A DNA stretch of 64,000 nt from OMG group bacterium (GTDB lineage: Bacteria > Pseudomonadota > Gammaproteobacteria > Pseudomonadales > Azotimanducaceae): assembly GCA_012267385.1 (NCBI GenBank), contig JAAXGW010000021.1, positions 23,624 to 87,623 of the forward strand. The letters are read 5' to 3'. The notes under the pieces are model-generated. The model made no database searches and had not been told where the DNA came from. It was given only the letters and a program-made list of their open reading frames with translations. Position 1 is the stretch's first letter. Each line of letters begins with the position of its first letter. Both the position numbers and the translations under genes were made by a program. This document shows positions 47,320-55,857 of this stretch, piece after piece.

Positions 47320-49344
47320 TCATTCCAGGATTGCGTGCAAACTAAATTTTTCTTTATCGAGAGTGACGCTCTTTTCTCGATTATTCCGCTTCAACAAAAT
47401 CTCGACTTCATCGTCTGCATCTTGTTTGTGTCGAAACACTTGCGATAGAGACCGCACCGGTTTTTCATCGATTTCAATCAAAATGTCGCCAGCTTGAATC
47501 CCTTCCACATCTTCTGCTTTAAGTACGAGAATGCCGTACTCAACGTTGAAGTAGTCGCCGAACTCTTCTTCAATCTCCATGACAAAAATTTTGTTGTCGG
47601 TGTTCGGAACAATTAGAAAATCGGTCAGTCCCGCAATAGCTCCTGCAAATCCACCCGACTCTGGAATCCTGACACTTCCAACTGAGGGTGCCCACCCTGA
47701 AGTGGGAGAAATGAATGCACTTAAGGAACCACGATCAATGACTGCCACACTTATGTCGTGTTTTTTACGGTCACGATTTATCGTTAAGCGGATAATCGAA
47801 CCGGGTTGTTTTGATCCGATAAACGCGCTGGTGAATGCAGTCGGATGATCCAAGTCAGCAAGTTTGACCTTTCCTATGACCAAAATCTCATCGTCTGTTT
47901 GAATACCTGCAATGTCTGCAGGTGTCCCTTTAAACACCTCCTGAATCGGTACCCCAGTGTCTGTTGCTTCGCCCAATCGGACACCAATTACCCCTTGTTG
48001 ATACTGTTGTAATCTCGATCTTGGATCATTTATATACGCGCTAGGAGCCTGCATCTTATCTGGAATGCTCCGGGCAGTCGTAGCGACGTCAACGTCCATC
48101 TCTATCGCATCCCTTAGTAATGTCAGTTGGATGATAGACCCAGGTTTGTACGAAGCCACTAACGCTAGGGTGGTCCCAATTGGATCATCAACTTTGGTAA
48201 GTTCTATACTGCCTACGCTCCGAACAACATCGCCAGCCTGAATGCCTGCGATAGATGAGGAGGAACCTTTGTAAGCCTCTACGATCGGCACACCAGTGTC
48301 TGTAGCCTCTCCCAATAAGACACCAATGTAACTTTTACCTGTCGCAGTATATGGATTGCGATCAATGACTGCCACGCTGACGTTTTCCTTTTTCCGGTCG
48401 CGCTTTGTAGTCAAGTGGATGACCGAACCAGGTTGTTTTAACGCAATAAACGAATCGATGAATGCAGTAGGATGATCTAAATCAGAGAGTTCAATTCTTC
48501 CTACAGCTACAATCTCGTCGTCTGTTTGAATGCCAGCGATGTCAGCAGGTGTCCCTTCAAACACCTCTTGAATCGGTATCCCCGTGTCCGTTGCTTCACC
48601 CAATAAGACACCGATTACTCCATCTTGATACTGTTGTATTCTCGATCTTGGATCATTTATATACGCGCTAGGAGCTTGAATCTTGAGAGGAATGTTCCGA
48701 GCAGTTGTAGCAACGTCAACTTCCACTTCTTTTGCGTCGCGTAATAATGTGAGTTGGATAATAGAACCAGGTGTGTACGAAGAGATTAACGCGAGAGTAG
48801 AAACAACTGGATCATCTGTATTGATAAGCTCTACATTCCCTATACTCAGAATAACATCGCCTGCTTGAATGCCAGCGATATGTGAGGAGGAACCTTTAAA
48901 CGCTTCTACAATCGGTACCCCAGCGTCTGTTGCTTGTTCCAATAAGACACCGATGTAGCCCTTACGAGATGAAGCACTAGTTGATGAAGGGCCAATCCAG
49001 TTGGCAATTTCTTGAACAAGCGGTTCTAATCTATGAGCTGTGATTCGGGAAGAATCGGCTGCTTGCAGTCGTTCTCGGTCTGTTGCCTCTATAAGAATAG
49101 CAGACTCTTTGATAAATTCATTACGAGCTGCTTGCAACTCTGCGGCGCGAGCGTCGAAGGCTTTTTGTTTTTCTTGAAGTGCAGCTTGAGCTTCTTCAAC
49201 TAAGGATAATATTTCAGCATATTCCTTCGTTGCGTCAGCTGTTTGACTCGTTTCCGTGATGACTGAATCTTCATCGTCCTTTGCGATACTGTTCAAGCCC
49301 ACTAGGAACAGGGTGAGCAGAGTAAGTATTTGTATTGCTTTCAT
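47320..49344 (-). CDS. Exported multi-PDZ protein 1 of the sigma-factor operon (five PDZ modules)
   Basis: Encodes 674 aa: signal peptide (IQILTLLTLFLVGLNSIA), a coiled-coil (about 40-95), then five PDZ modules. Modules 1-2 (about 128-325) and 3-4 (about 337-535) are a tandem duplication with a period of 627 bp (209 residues): YINDPRSR and a G-V-L-L-G-E-A-T-D-T-G block recur in each. The fifth, C-terminal PDZ (GDYFNVEYGILVLKAEDVEG, IQAGDILIEIDEKPVRSLSQ) is the type shared by all four paralogs. There is no catalytic domain, so it is likely a periplasmic binding or scaffold protein, probably for C-terminal peptides of envelope proteins. Confidence 0.8.
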   Translation of the reverse strand: MKAIQILTLLTLFLVGLNSIAKDDEDSVITETSQTADATKEYAEILSLVEEAQAALQEKQKAFDARAAELQAARNEFIKESAILIEATDRERLQAADSSRITAHRLEPLVQEIANWIGPSSTSASSRKGYIGVLLEQATDAGVPIVEAFKGSSSHIAGIQAGDVILSIGNVELINTDDPVVSTLALISSYTPGSIIQLTLLRDAKEVEVDVATTARNIPLKIQAPSAYINDPRSRIQQYQDGVIGVLLGEATDTGIPIQEVFEGTPADIAGIQTDDEIVAVGRIELSDLDHPTAFIDSFIALKQPGSVIHLTTKRDRKKENVSVAVIDRNPYTATGKSYIGVLLGEATDTGVPIVEAYKGSSSSIAGIQAGDVVRSVGSIELTKVDDPIGTTLALVASYKPGSIIQLTLLRDAIEMDVDVATTARSIPDKMQAPSAYINDPRSRLQQYQQGVIGVRLGEATDTGVPIQEVFKGTPADIAGIQTDDEILVIGKVKLADLDHPTAFTSAFIGSKQPGSIIRLTINRDRKKHDISVAVIDRGSLSAFISPTSGWAPSVGSVRIPESGGFAGAIAGLTDFLIVPNTDNKIFVMEIEEEFGDYFNVEYGILVLKAEDVEGIQAGDILIEIDEKPVRSLSQVFRHKQDADDEVEILLKRNNREKSVTLDKEKFSLHAILE

Positions 49345-49365
49345 GACGCTTTTCTCCAGAGATGT

Positions 49366-49881
49366 TTAGTTAAACTGCGCGACTTTTTGGTATGCATTCT
49401 TTTGTTGCTGTAGACGAATTGCAAGATAGTTCTCATTTAGAGTTTCCCGAGTCTGCTGCAATTCTTGTCGCCTCGCGGTAGCGCTTTGAGGGAGCTTTTC
49501 GATCTCTTGGTCGATGTTCGTTATCCGATGTACGATTGCAGTCAGTGTCAAAGCTGATGATTGCTGTCGGAAATCAAGATCTGACGGTAATGTTGATCTA
49601 GACTCTATTGCGGCTACTTCGTTTTCTTCGCTACCCTCATTCACCGCGACATTCGTGGGCGGCGGAAGCTTCGATTGCTGGTCGACTACGACCCAAAGAG
49701 TCGCGACAAACAGCGAAAGAACGACACTACACTGTATCAACTTTCGCTTGACTGTCTTTCGTCTATGGATCGTATTCTGAACATCCAGCAACAAACCTTT
49801 GGGAGGGTTTTGAAGGGGAAGTTGTTGTAACTGCTCCGAGAAATTTTCGAAAGAATTTATGGACATGAAAGGGTGCTCCAT
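49366..49881 (-). CDS. Single-pass membrane protein, putative anti-sigma factor
   Basis: Encodes 171 aa. A cytoplasmic N-terminus of about 45 residues, basic near its end (HRRKTVKRK), leads into one transmembrane helix (LIQCSVVLSLFVATLWVVV) and a periplasmic part with a C-terminal coiled coil (NIDQEIEKLPQSATARRQEL). The gene overlaps the ECF sigma gene by 25 bp (10 bp from the internal ATG at 49866). This position and topology are what is expected for an anti-sigma factor, but no zinc-binding HxxxCxxC or RseA domain is visible, so the role is inferred. Confidence 0.65.
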   Translation of the reverse strand: MEHPFMSINSFENFSEQLQQLPLQNPPKGLLLDVQNTIHRRKTVKRKLIQCSVVLSLFVATLWVVVDQQSKLPPPTNVAVNEGSEENEVAAIESRSTLPSDLDFRQQSSALTLTAIVHRITNIDQEIEKLPQSATARRQELQQTRETLNENYLAIRLQQQKNAYQKVAQFN

Positions 49882-50456
49882 GGGCTTAAGAGTTCAGTTT
49901 GAACCGACTTTCCCTCAGTCTCCTCCACTGGGGAACGTGAATCTGTTGAACTCATTTTTTGCGATAATCTTGAAATAATAACTTTTGAATAACTCGTGCT
50001 GCGTTTGAGTATTTGCCCAATTTCTTTGTGGGTATATCCTTCGACGCAGTACATCCAGACCACCAATCTCGTTTTAGGATCCAATTTCGCTAGAGCTTTA
50101 TCGATGTCTATCGAATTAGCTTGATCGACTTCTTCGTATCCTTCTTCTGGCTCTACATCGATACGTCGCTTGTGCCAGGGAGAACGAATTCGCAAGTAGC
50201 ACCGATTAATTGCAACGGTGCGAACCCAACCAACGAATCGATCCGGATTCTTAACGGTGTGAGCTTTGGTAATCACATCGACAAAAGTGTCCTGAGTGAC
50301 GTCCTCGGCCGCATGGCTATCGCCTAAAACTCGAAGTGCCATCGAATACACGTGAGGCGACAGTCGTTCAAACACGGCTGTTTGCGCGTTAACGTCGCCC
50401 CGCATGAGCTTGTGCACAGTCTGCTCATCTATTTCCACACCGCGAATGCTGGTCAT
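49857..50456 (-). CDS. ECF-type RNA polymerase sigma factor
   Basis: Encodes 199 aa. Region 2 (about 15-90) contains VLGDSHAAEDVTQDTFVDVI and NPDRFVGWVRTVAINRC; region 4 (about 118-172) contains LDPKTRLVVWMYCVEGYTHK and the helix-turn-helix EIGQILKRSTSYSKVIISRL. There is no region 3, as in group 4 (ECF) sigma factors. A Ser/Glu-rich tail of about 25 residues follows region 4. It is the first gene of an operon containing a membrane protein and four exported PDZ proteins. The 114 bp between it and the tnpB element hold its promoter. Confidence 0.9.
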   Translation of the reverse strand: MTSIRGVEIDEQTVHKLMRGDVNAQTAVFERLSPHVYSMALRVLGDSHAAEDVTQDTFVDVITKAHTVKNPDRFVGWVRTVAINRCYLRIRSPWHKRRIDVEPEEGYEEVDQANSIDIDKALAKLDPKTRLVVWMYCVEGYTHKEIGQILKRSTSYSKVIISRLSQKMSSTDSRSPVEETEGKSVQTELLSPWSTLSCP

Positions 50457-50570
50457 GCTAAATTAGATTGTTCTATTGGAAAAAAGGTCACAAGTACTTT
50501 ATCACTACATTTACTTTCTGGGCGTTCGTTAATAGATATATCGTTAGTCTATGTTACGTTCGGATGGTTC

Positions 50571-50589
50571 GGTAGTGGCTCAATTTGAA
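50571..50589 (+). repeat. Terminal inverted repeat of the tnpB element (tnpB 3' side)
   Basis: 19 bp identical to the reverse complement of 51857-51875. The tnpB stop codon (complement of 50580-50582) falls within it. The left GATGGTTC target copy is 50563-50570. Confidence 0.88.
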
Positions 50590-51835
50590 ATTTGAGCCAT
50601 TTCGGAGCTAGGCATAAACGCCGAGCCCGCTCGCTTCATCGAAGACTGCTGCGTACTCCAGAGCAATGCAAAAAAGCTCCGAGCACCCAGTCTAACGTCT
50701 TCTCGACGATTATCGAAGATGTACCTCATCTCCGTAAGTTGGTAGATTCCCTCCGCCAGAAGGTTCTGTGCCGCGTTCTGATCTCGGTCCAGTTCAGTCT
50801 CACAACTCGCACAGGTCCAGACGCGGTCGTTCAAGGTCAATTCCTCGTTCTTCACACTACACTCAGAACAAGTCTTCGAGGAAGGATAAAAACGATCTAC
50901 CTGCACTAAATGCTTGCCCGTCCGCTGGCACTTGTATACCAACTGTCGAACAAATTCACCCCACGCAACATCCGAGATGTGCTTCGCCAATCGACGATTC
51001 TTCAATAAGCCGCGTACGTGCAAGTTCTCGACGATCACCGCTTGGTTTTCGGGGACGAGCTTCGTCGATAACTTATGCAGGTAATCCTGACGCGCATGCG
51101 CGACCTTCTCGTGCAGTCGTGCGACTCTCTTGCGTTGCTGACGATAATGATGGGAGCCCTTCACCTTTCTCGACAACGATCGTTGCTCGCGTCGTAGCTT
51201 GGGTAGGTGCTGAGTATAGAACCGGGGATTCTCGTGTTTCGTGGTCTCCGTCTCACTTGCCACCGTCGCAAAGTCCTTGAGTCCCAGATCCACGCCACAT
51301 ACGTGAGTAAGCTCTTGGATCGGTTTGGGTAGCGGCTTCCCATCATCGACCAGAATCGAGACGAAGTACTTGTGGGTTGGCGTTTTCTTCAACGTAACAG
51401 TTTTGATCGTCCCGCGAAACGATCGACTGAGTCGAATTTTGACGCGACCCAGTTTCGGAATGTGAACGTGACTTCCGTCCAAGAACGAACCCTGCGTATA
51501 CGCCATCGACTGGTGTCCGTTGCGCCGTGACTTAAACCGGGGATGTCCGGCTCGCTTTTGAAAGAAGTTTTGGTAGGCAGCATCTAAGTTTTTGAGTCCT
51601 TCGTACAGGACTGCGCGTACGTCAGGTACAACCAAGAATAGTCATCATTACGTTTCAGTTCCACTAGTTCGCGACACATGTCGAAGAACGATAAGTGCTT
51701 CTTTTTGTCCTCATATCGCTGTTGTTGGAGTGCTAAGAAATAGTTGTAAACGAACCGCACTGAACCAAACTGCCGACGCAATGTCTGTTGCTGGACATTC
51801 GTAGGGTAGACTCGATAGCAATGCGCGATTAACAT
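50580..51835 (-). pseudogene. tnpB: TnpB (RNA-guided nuclease, IS200/IS605 OrfB family), one frameshift
   Basis: With one base restored the product is about 418 aa. The N-terminal piece (51835 to about 51630) begins AHCYRVYPTNVQQQTLRRQF and reaches DYSWL; the frame then shifts and continues VPDVRAVLYEGLKNLDAAYQ to 50580. A missing G (TTGTACC instead of TTGGTACC) explains it. All RuvC residues are present: Asp in CGVDLGLKDFATV, Glu in VIVENLHVRGLLKN, Asp in DRDQNAAQNLL, and the zinc finger CSEC ... CASC. Intact active-site residues after a frameshift suggest a recent lesion or a sequence error. Confidence 0.87.
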
Positions 51836-51856
51836 GTACTATATTATAGTAATAAA

Positions 51857-51875
51857 TTCAAATTGAGCCACTACC
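51857..51875 (-). repeat. Terminal inverted repeat of the tnpB element (tnpB 5' side)
   Basis: 19-bp inverted partner of 50571-50589, lying 22 bp upstream of the tnpB ATG, so any tnpB promoter inside the element must be within about 40 bp. The right GATGGTTC target copy is 51876-51883. Confidence 0.88.
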
Positions 51876-52102
51876 GATGGTTCATAGCCGACGATGGCTG
51901 ATCGTTGGAACCAAAAGTGTAAATCGAACATTTGCTAGTGAATTAGGGTTGCCGTGCGCGATTTCGATAGGTTCAAACTTTCGATAGCTCACCCACGCAA
52001 GAGTTGTAAACCCTTGTACTTCTCTTAAAATATTGAGTTTATTCGATGCTAGTTCAGAGTATCTCTTGACAGTAGTGTTGGTGCGTACCACTGCGCACTT
52101 GG

Positions 52103-54727
52103 GTGGTGGCGCTGACTAATACACAAGGTAACGGAGAGATCCCGTTCAAACGGTCCATTCGTGGAAAGTTAACCGTTATCGTTATTACCATATTGATGTT
52201 GACAGTTACGAGCGTGACTGTTTTCGACTTCGTCTACATTCGCGATATCCTTAAGCGGGAAATCCACAACGAGCTTAGTCTTTACGGCAAAAGCCTCCGG
52301 TCAATTCTTCACCTGTATATCGAACAAGAGCTCGAACTGCTTCGCACCTATATTGCAGTCAATCAGTTGGACGTGTCTCTGGAAACCACCAACGAAAGTT
52401 CTGCAAGCGCTCGCGAGCTCAGTGAACAGTTGCAAAAGAACACTATTGAATTTGACACGGGATCAAATACTTTTCGAGACTTTCAGTTATTGGATCGAGA
52501 GGGTAGGGTAGTCGCCGCTAGCCACCAATCGGAAGTTGGACAATCTTTAGCAGGTAGTGCTTTATTTAAGAAGGGTAAGCTTGGAAGATATGCTGAATTT
52601 GAAATGCGCAACCCAATTGGTCAATTTCTCGCCATATGCGAACCGATAACAAACTCTCAAGGTGATCTACTTGGTGTTGCAATCATTAACAGTGATGTCT
52701 CACTATTGCAAGAAGTACTCAATTCCGCACAAACTGTACATGAAAGTACGGACGTTCGCCTAGGTGTTTTGAATGAACAAGAAAGGATTGAGTATGTCTT
52801 TTCAACGGATGACTCGCCCCTTCACAAACCTATTGATCCAGAAAACGATATAGCAATGAATCGCGCCTTGCTTGGCGAGACAAATTTCATCGACAGCATC
52901 GTTGACTCCGATGGAAATCGTGTCCTTTCTGCTTTTTTACCCGTGAGTGGCGGGAGTTTTGGTTTAGTGGTGGAAGTAAATACTAGTGAAGTGTTCGCGC
53001 CCACTCGAAGCGCTCTAGCTACAACGATTATCGTCGGAGTCACTGTCGCGTTACTTTCCATCTTGGTTGCAACAACGTTCGTGCGTACTTCACTTTTTCC
53101 CATCCGTCGATTAGCACATGCTGCACAACGGGTTACCGAGGGTGATTTGACGGCGCATGTAACCGAAGATTCTAAAGACGAACTAGGGGCACTGGCGCAC
53201 GTATTTAACGACATGGTCGAGACTGTGCGGACAAACCAACAAACGCTTGAAGATACGGTAAACCGGCGCACTGCTGAACTCGAAGAGTCGAAGGATCAAT
53301 TGAGCGCATTGGTGGCTAGCTTCGAACGGCAGAACGAGTTGATGGATCAAGACTTGCAACAAGCAGAGGTCATTCAACGTTCGTTGCTACCACGACACCC
53401 ACCCGCAGTTCCAGGATTCACGCTTTCAGCACTTTATGTTCCAGGAAACAACGTGGGTGGTGATTTGTACGATGTGTTCCGAATTGATGATCAACACTTC
53501 GGCTTAGTCGTTGCTGATGCAACAGGTCATGGTGTCAGCGCAGCAATGCTTTCGGTTCTTTTTAAGAATCGCCTGGACTTAGTTGAAGCCGACGAAAGTG
53601 TGTTTCATTCGGAAACAAGCACCGATCCACTGAGCGACAAAACATCGGAGACACGATCAGTTTACAGTGCTATCCCAGTATTTGAACGAGTAAATGACGA
53701 GCTTGTGTCAGACGTGGTCGGTTCGAACATGTTTGTAACGGCTGTTTGCTGCATTTTGGACACCCAGAAGTCGCAACTCACAATTGCTAACGCTGGCCAT
53801 CCTCCGGTGTTGTACATCCGTGCTTCAGGTGAGGTCGAACTCGTCAAATCACCAGGTCCAGCTTTGGGTTTGTATCCAGACGCAGTATTTGCCGAACGAA
53901 CCCTGACATTACATGCTGGCGACAACGTGCTGCTATACACCGATGGATTGTTTAGCTTGGATGAAGATGAAACAATTCGGATGGAAGCGATCGCGAGTAA
54001 GTTGCAGCAATTGAAAGGACAAGACAACATACTGAACGCATTGGTCGGCGAATTGCAAAACGGTGCTATAACCGAGGAACAAGACGATATCACCATGCTC
54101 ATGATCGACGTGCGCGAAGGCGAGAATCAATTTGAAAACCAGTTCGAGTCTCTTACGCGTACACGCACGATGGGTTCAACAACCGCAAAAGAAAATAATG
54201 GGCAGCCAGCTCCCCACATCGAAATCGCTCAGGATGTGACGACGACGTTCTTGATCTTTGTTGGAAGAGTGTCTTGGGTGCAAGGGAAGCCGGTTGCGCA
54301 GTCGATCCGAGATGCCGTACGAAAAAAACACGATATCGTTGTGGATCTCAGCGCTTGCGACTATCTTGACAGCGCAATGTTGGGAACCCTACATGAAACT
54401 GCACACGAGTGCTCTCTCAATAGTTTGAAATTAACCATTCAAGGTTCGTCAAAACCGATATATGATGCTTTCGTAGAACTTGGTATGTACGACGTTTTAG
54501 GATTTGTTATTAGCGGTAGAGAACAGATCCCTGCTGATCGCTCTAGACTCTCCGACGAAGACATAGATATGATGGCACAACAGCGCTGGCTGTTACGAGC
54601 GCACGAAGCATTAGCGTCGCTTAACACTGCGAACGAAGAAGAATTTCGACACGTTATTGAAGAACTACGCGAGGGTATTGAAGAGGCCGAAGAAGCACGC
54701 CGGGTGAAATCTTCGGGAACACCTTGA
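52103..54727 (+). CDS. Receptor-type SpoIIE/PP2C phosphatase with fused STAS domain
   Basis: Encodes 874 aa: transmembrane helix (about 24-46), extracellular sensor region of about 255 residues, second helix (TTIIVGVTVALLSILVATTF, about 307-326), HAMP domain (FPIRRLAHAAQRVTEGDLTA), coiled-coil (about 370-415), SpoIIE-type PP2C phosphatase (about 420-670; VGGDLYDVFRIDD, VVADATGHGVSAA, TIANAGHPPVLYIR, NVLLYTDGLFSLD), and a STAS domain (about 704-806; VVDLSACDYLDSAMLG with the usual phosphorylatable Ser). RsbU-type phosphatases normally act on a separate STAS protein; here enzyme and substrate are in one chain. The GTG at 52103 is the first start; a second GTG follows. The partner kinase is not in the window. 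Confidence 0.87.
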   Translation: MVALTNTQGNGEIPFKRSIRGKLTVIVITILMLTVTSVTVFDFVYIRDILKREIHNELSLYGKSLRSILHLYIEQELELLRTYIAVNQLDVSLETTNESSASARELSEQLQKNTIEFDTGSNTFRDFQLLDREGRVVAASHQSEVGQSLAGSALFKKGKLGRYAEFEMRNPIGQFLAICEPITNSQGDLLGVAIINSDVSLLQEVLNSAQTVHESTDVRLGVLNEQERIEYVFSTDDSPLHKPIDPENDIAMNRALLGETNFIDSIVDSDGNRVLSAFLPVSGGSFGLVVEVNTSEVFAPTRSALATTIIVGVTVALLSILVATTFVRTSLFPIRRLAHAAQRVTEGDLTAHVTEDSKDELGALAHVFNDMVETVRTNQQTLEDTVNRRTAELEESKDQLSALVASFERQNELMDQDLQQAEVIQRSLLPRHPPAVPGFTLSALYVPGNNVGGDLYDVFRIDDQHFGLVVADATGHGVSAAMLSVLFKNRLDLVEADESVFHSETSTDPLSDKTSETRSVYSAIPVFERVNDELVSDVVGSNMFVTAVCCILDTQKSQLTIANAGHPPVLYIRASGEVELVKSPGPALGLYPDAVFAERTLTLHAGDNVLLYTDGLFSLDEDETIRMEAIASKLQQLKGQDNILNALVGELQNGAITEEQDDITMLMIDVREGENQFENQFESLTRTRTMGSTTAKENNGQPAPHIEIAQDVTTTFLIFVGRVSWVQGKPVAQSIRDAVRKKHDIVVDLSACDYLDSAMLGTLHETAHECSLNSLKLTIQGSSKPIYDAFVELGMYDVLGFVISGREQIPADRSRLSDEDIDMMAQQRWLLRAHEALASLNTANEEEFRHVIEELREGIEEAEEARRVKSSGTP

Positions 54728-54904
54728 ACTAACAACTTCGAGCACAACTTTTTCTATTCCGAAGTTCCTGGTGTCTTCTCGATCCTGTTAACCAGTCTAG
54801 TTCTAATTTGGTACAACGCTTAGAACCGCGCTGTAGTCTAATTGTTTTACCGCTCACTCGATTTGCCAATTTAGAACCGTTAGGGTTGAGGAGAATTAAA
54901 AGCC

Positions 54905-55492
54905 TTAAATGGATTTGCATCCTACGAATTGGCTGATCGCGGCAAACTGGCCATCTGGGTCGGTTATCAAACCTTCAAATTCATAGAGCGTTTGCATGTG
55001 TCCGACCAGTGTCATTAATTCGTGAGGGTCGAGCCGATATTCGGGACTCTCGGGCCCTGCTAAAGGTCGGTCATCTGCGTCGTACTTGATGTGGTGTTCG
55101 ATGAGCAGATGGCCACCAGCCACCAAGTATTTGTCGAGATTGGGAAACAATTCACGCTTTATATATCTTACCACGATGATAAGGTCAAAGTTTCCTAGCA
55201 CCGGTAAGCCTTCATCAAGATCGTGACGTACGTAGGTAATCCGGTTACTATTTGGGTGTTCTGTGTTTCTAGCTTTCGCTAATGCGATGTCAGAGACATC
55301 TAAGCCTGTGACCTGAAATCCTCGACTGGCGAGAAAGCGACTGTTTCGGCCTGTACCACAGGCGATGTCTAGTGCGCGAGAACCTTGGAATCGTTCACTC
55401 CATTGTGTGAGGAGGCGGCACGGATGGGGTCGATTCTCGTAAAACCCATCTTGATATCTTTCGTTCCATTTGGTGCGGTCTTCTTCACTCAC
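54905..55492 (-). CDS. SAM-dependent methyltransferase, class I (TehB/UbiE-like fold)
   Basis: Encodes 195 aa. Motif I, ALDIACGTGRNSRFLASRGF (about 39-58), is followed by TGLDVSDIALAKAR (acidic loop) and LIIVVRYIKRELFPNL (motif IV region). The N-terminus WNERYQDGFYENRPHPCRLL is typical of small cytosolic methyltransferases related to tellurite-resistance TehB and thiopurine methyltransferases. Substrate unknown. The 177-bp gap after the phosphatase gene holds nothing recognisable. Confidence 0.8.
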   Translation of the reverse strand: MSEEDRTKWNERYQDGFYENRPHPCRLLTQWSERFQGSRALDIACGTGRNSRFLASRGFQVTGLDVSDIALAKARNTEHPNSNRITYVRHDLDEGLPVLGNFDLIIVVRYIKRELFPNLDKYLVAGGHLLIEHHIKYDADDRPLAGPESPEYRLDPHELMTLVGHMQTLYEFEGLITDPDGQFAAISQFVGCKSI

Positions 55493-55566
55493 TCTCTAGC
55501 AGTCCTTTCGGCTTTAATCGTTAATCGTTGCGAAGTTCAGTTTTCTTGACGGGTTTTGGCATTTCG

Positions 55567-55761
55567 CTACTCTGGGTTCGTCTCCTCTCCTTCCGCCTCG
55601 GTCGTCCCGTTAGGACCACTAGACTGGTCGTTGTCTTCAAAAGGGCGTTCCTTGCGCGACAACCGACGAACAAACCACCACGCTGCCACTAAAAAACCAC
55701 CTGCATAGACAACCCCCATTACAAGTAGCGCGATGCTGCTACCAGTGTCAACTTCTTGCAA
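55567..55761 (-). CDS. Small single-pass membrane protein of unknown function
   Basis: A 64-aa ORF starting MQEVDTGSSIALLVMGVVYAG with one clear transmembrane helix (about 9-30), a basic stop-transfer (RRLSRKER) and a Glu/Gly-rich hydrophilic tail. The sequence looks protein-like and fits the space between the yggX and methyltransferase genes on the same strand. No family recognised. Confidence 0.5.
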   Translation of the reverse strand: MQEVDTGSSIALLVMGVVYAGGFLVAAWWFVRRLSRKERPFEDNDQSSGPNGTTEAEGEETNPE

Positions 55762-55857
55762 GATTCAACTCACACGATTTTGCGTTCCGTTTACAAGTAA
55801 CAGTAGAGTCAAGCATGCAAAAAACTGGAACTCGCTTCAGCCGTTGTTAGCACAATA

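Larger units (their letters stand above)
50571..51875 (-). mobile_element. tnpB-only element with terminal inverted repeats and 8-bp target duplication
   Basis: A 1305-bp unit bounded by a perfect 19-bp inverted repeat, GGTAGTGGCTCAATTTGAA at 50571-50589 and its complement at 51857-51875. GATGGTTC lies directly outside each end (50563-50570 and 51876-51883). The tnpB reading frame occupies almost the whole unit, its stop lying inside one repeat. IS200/IS605 and IS607 elements normally lack both inverted repeats and target duplications, so mobilisation by a DDE transposase in trans is suggested. Subterminal palindromes are also present: GGCTCAA/TTGAGCC at 50577-50598 and TACTATATTATAGTA at 51837-51851. 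Confidence 0.82.
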
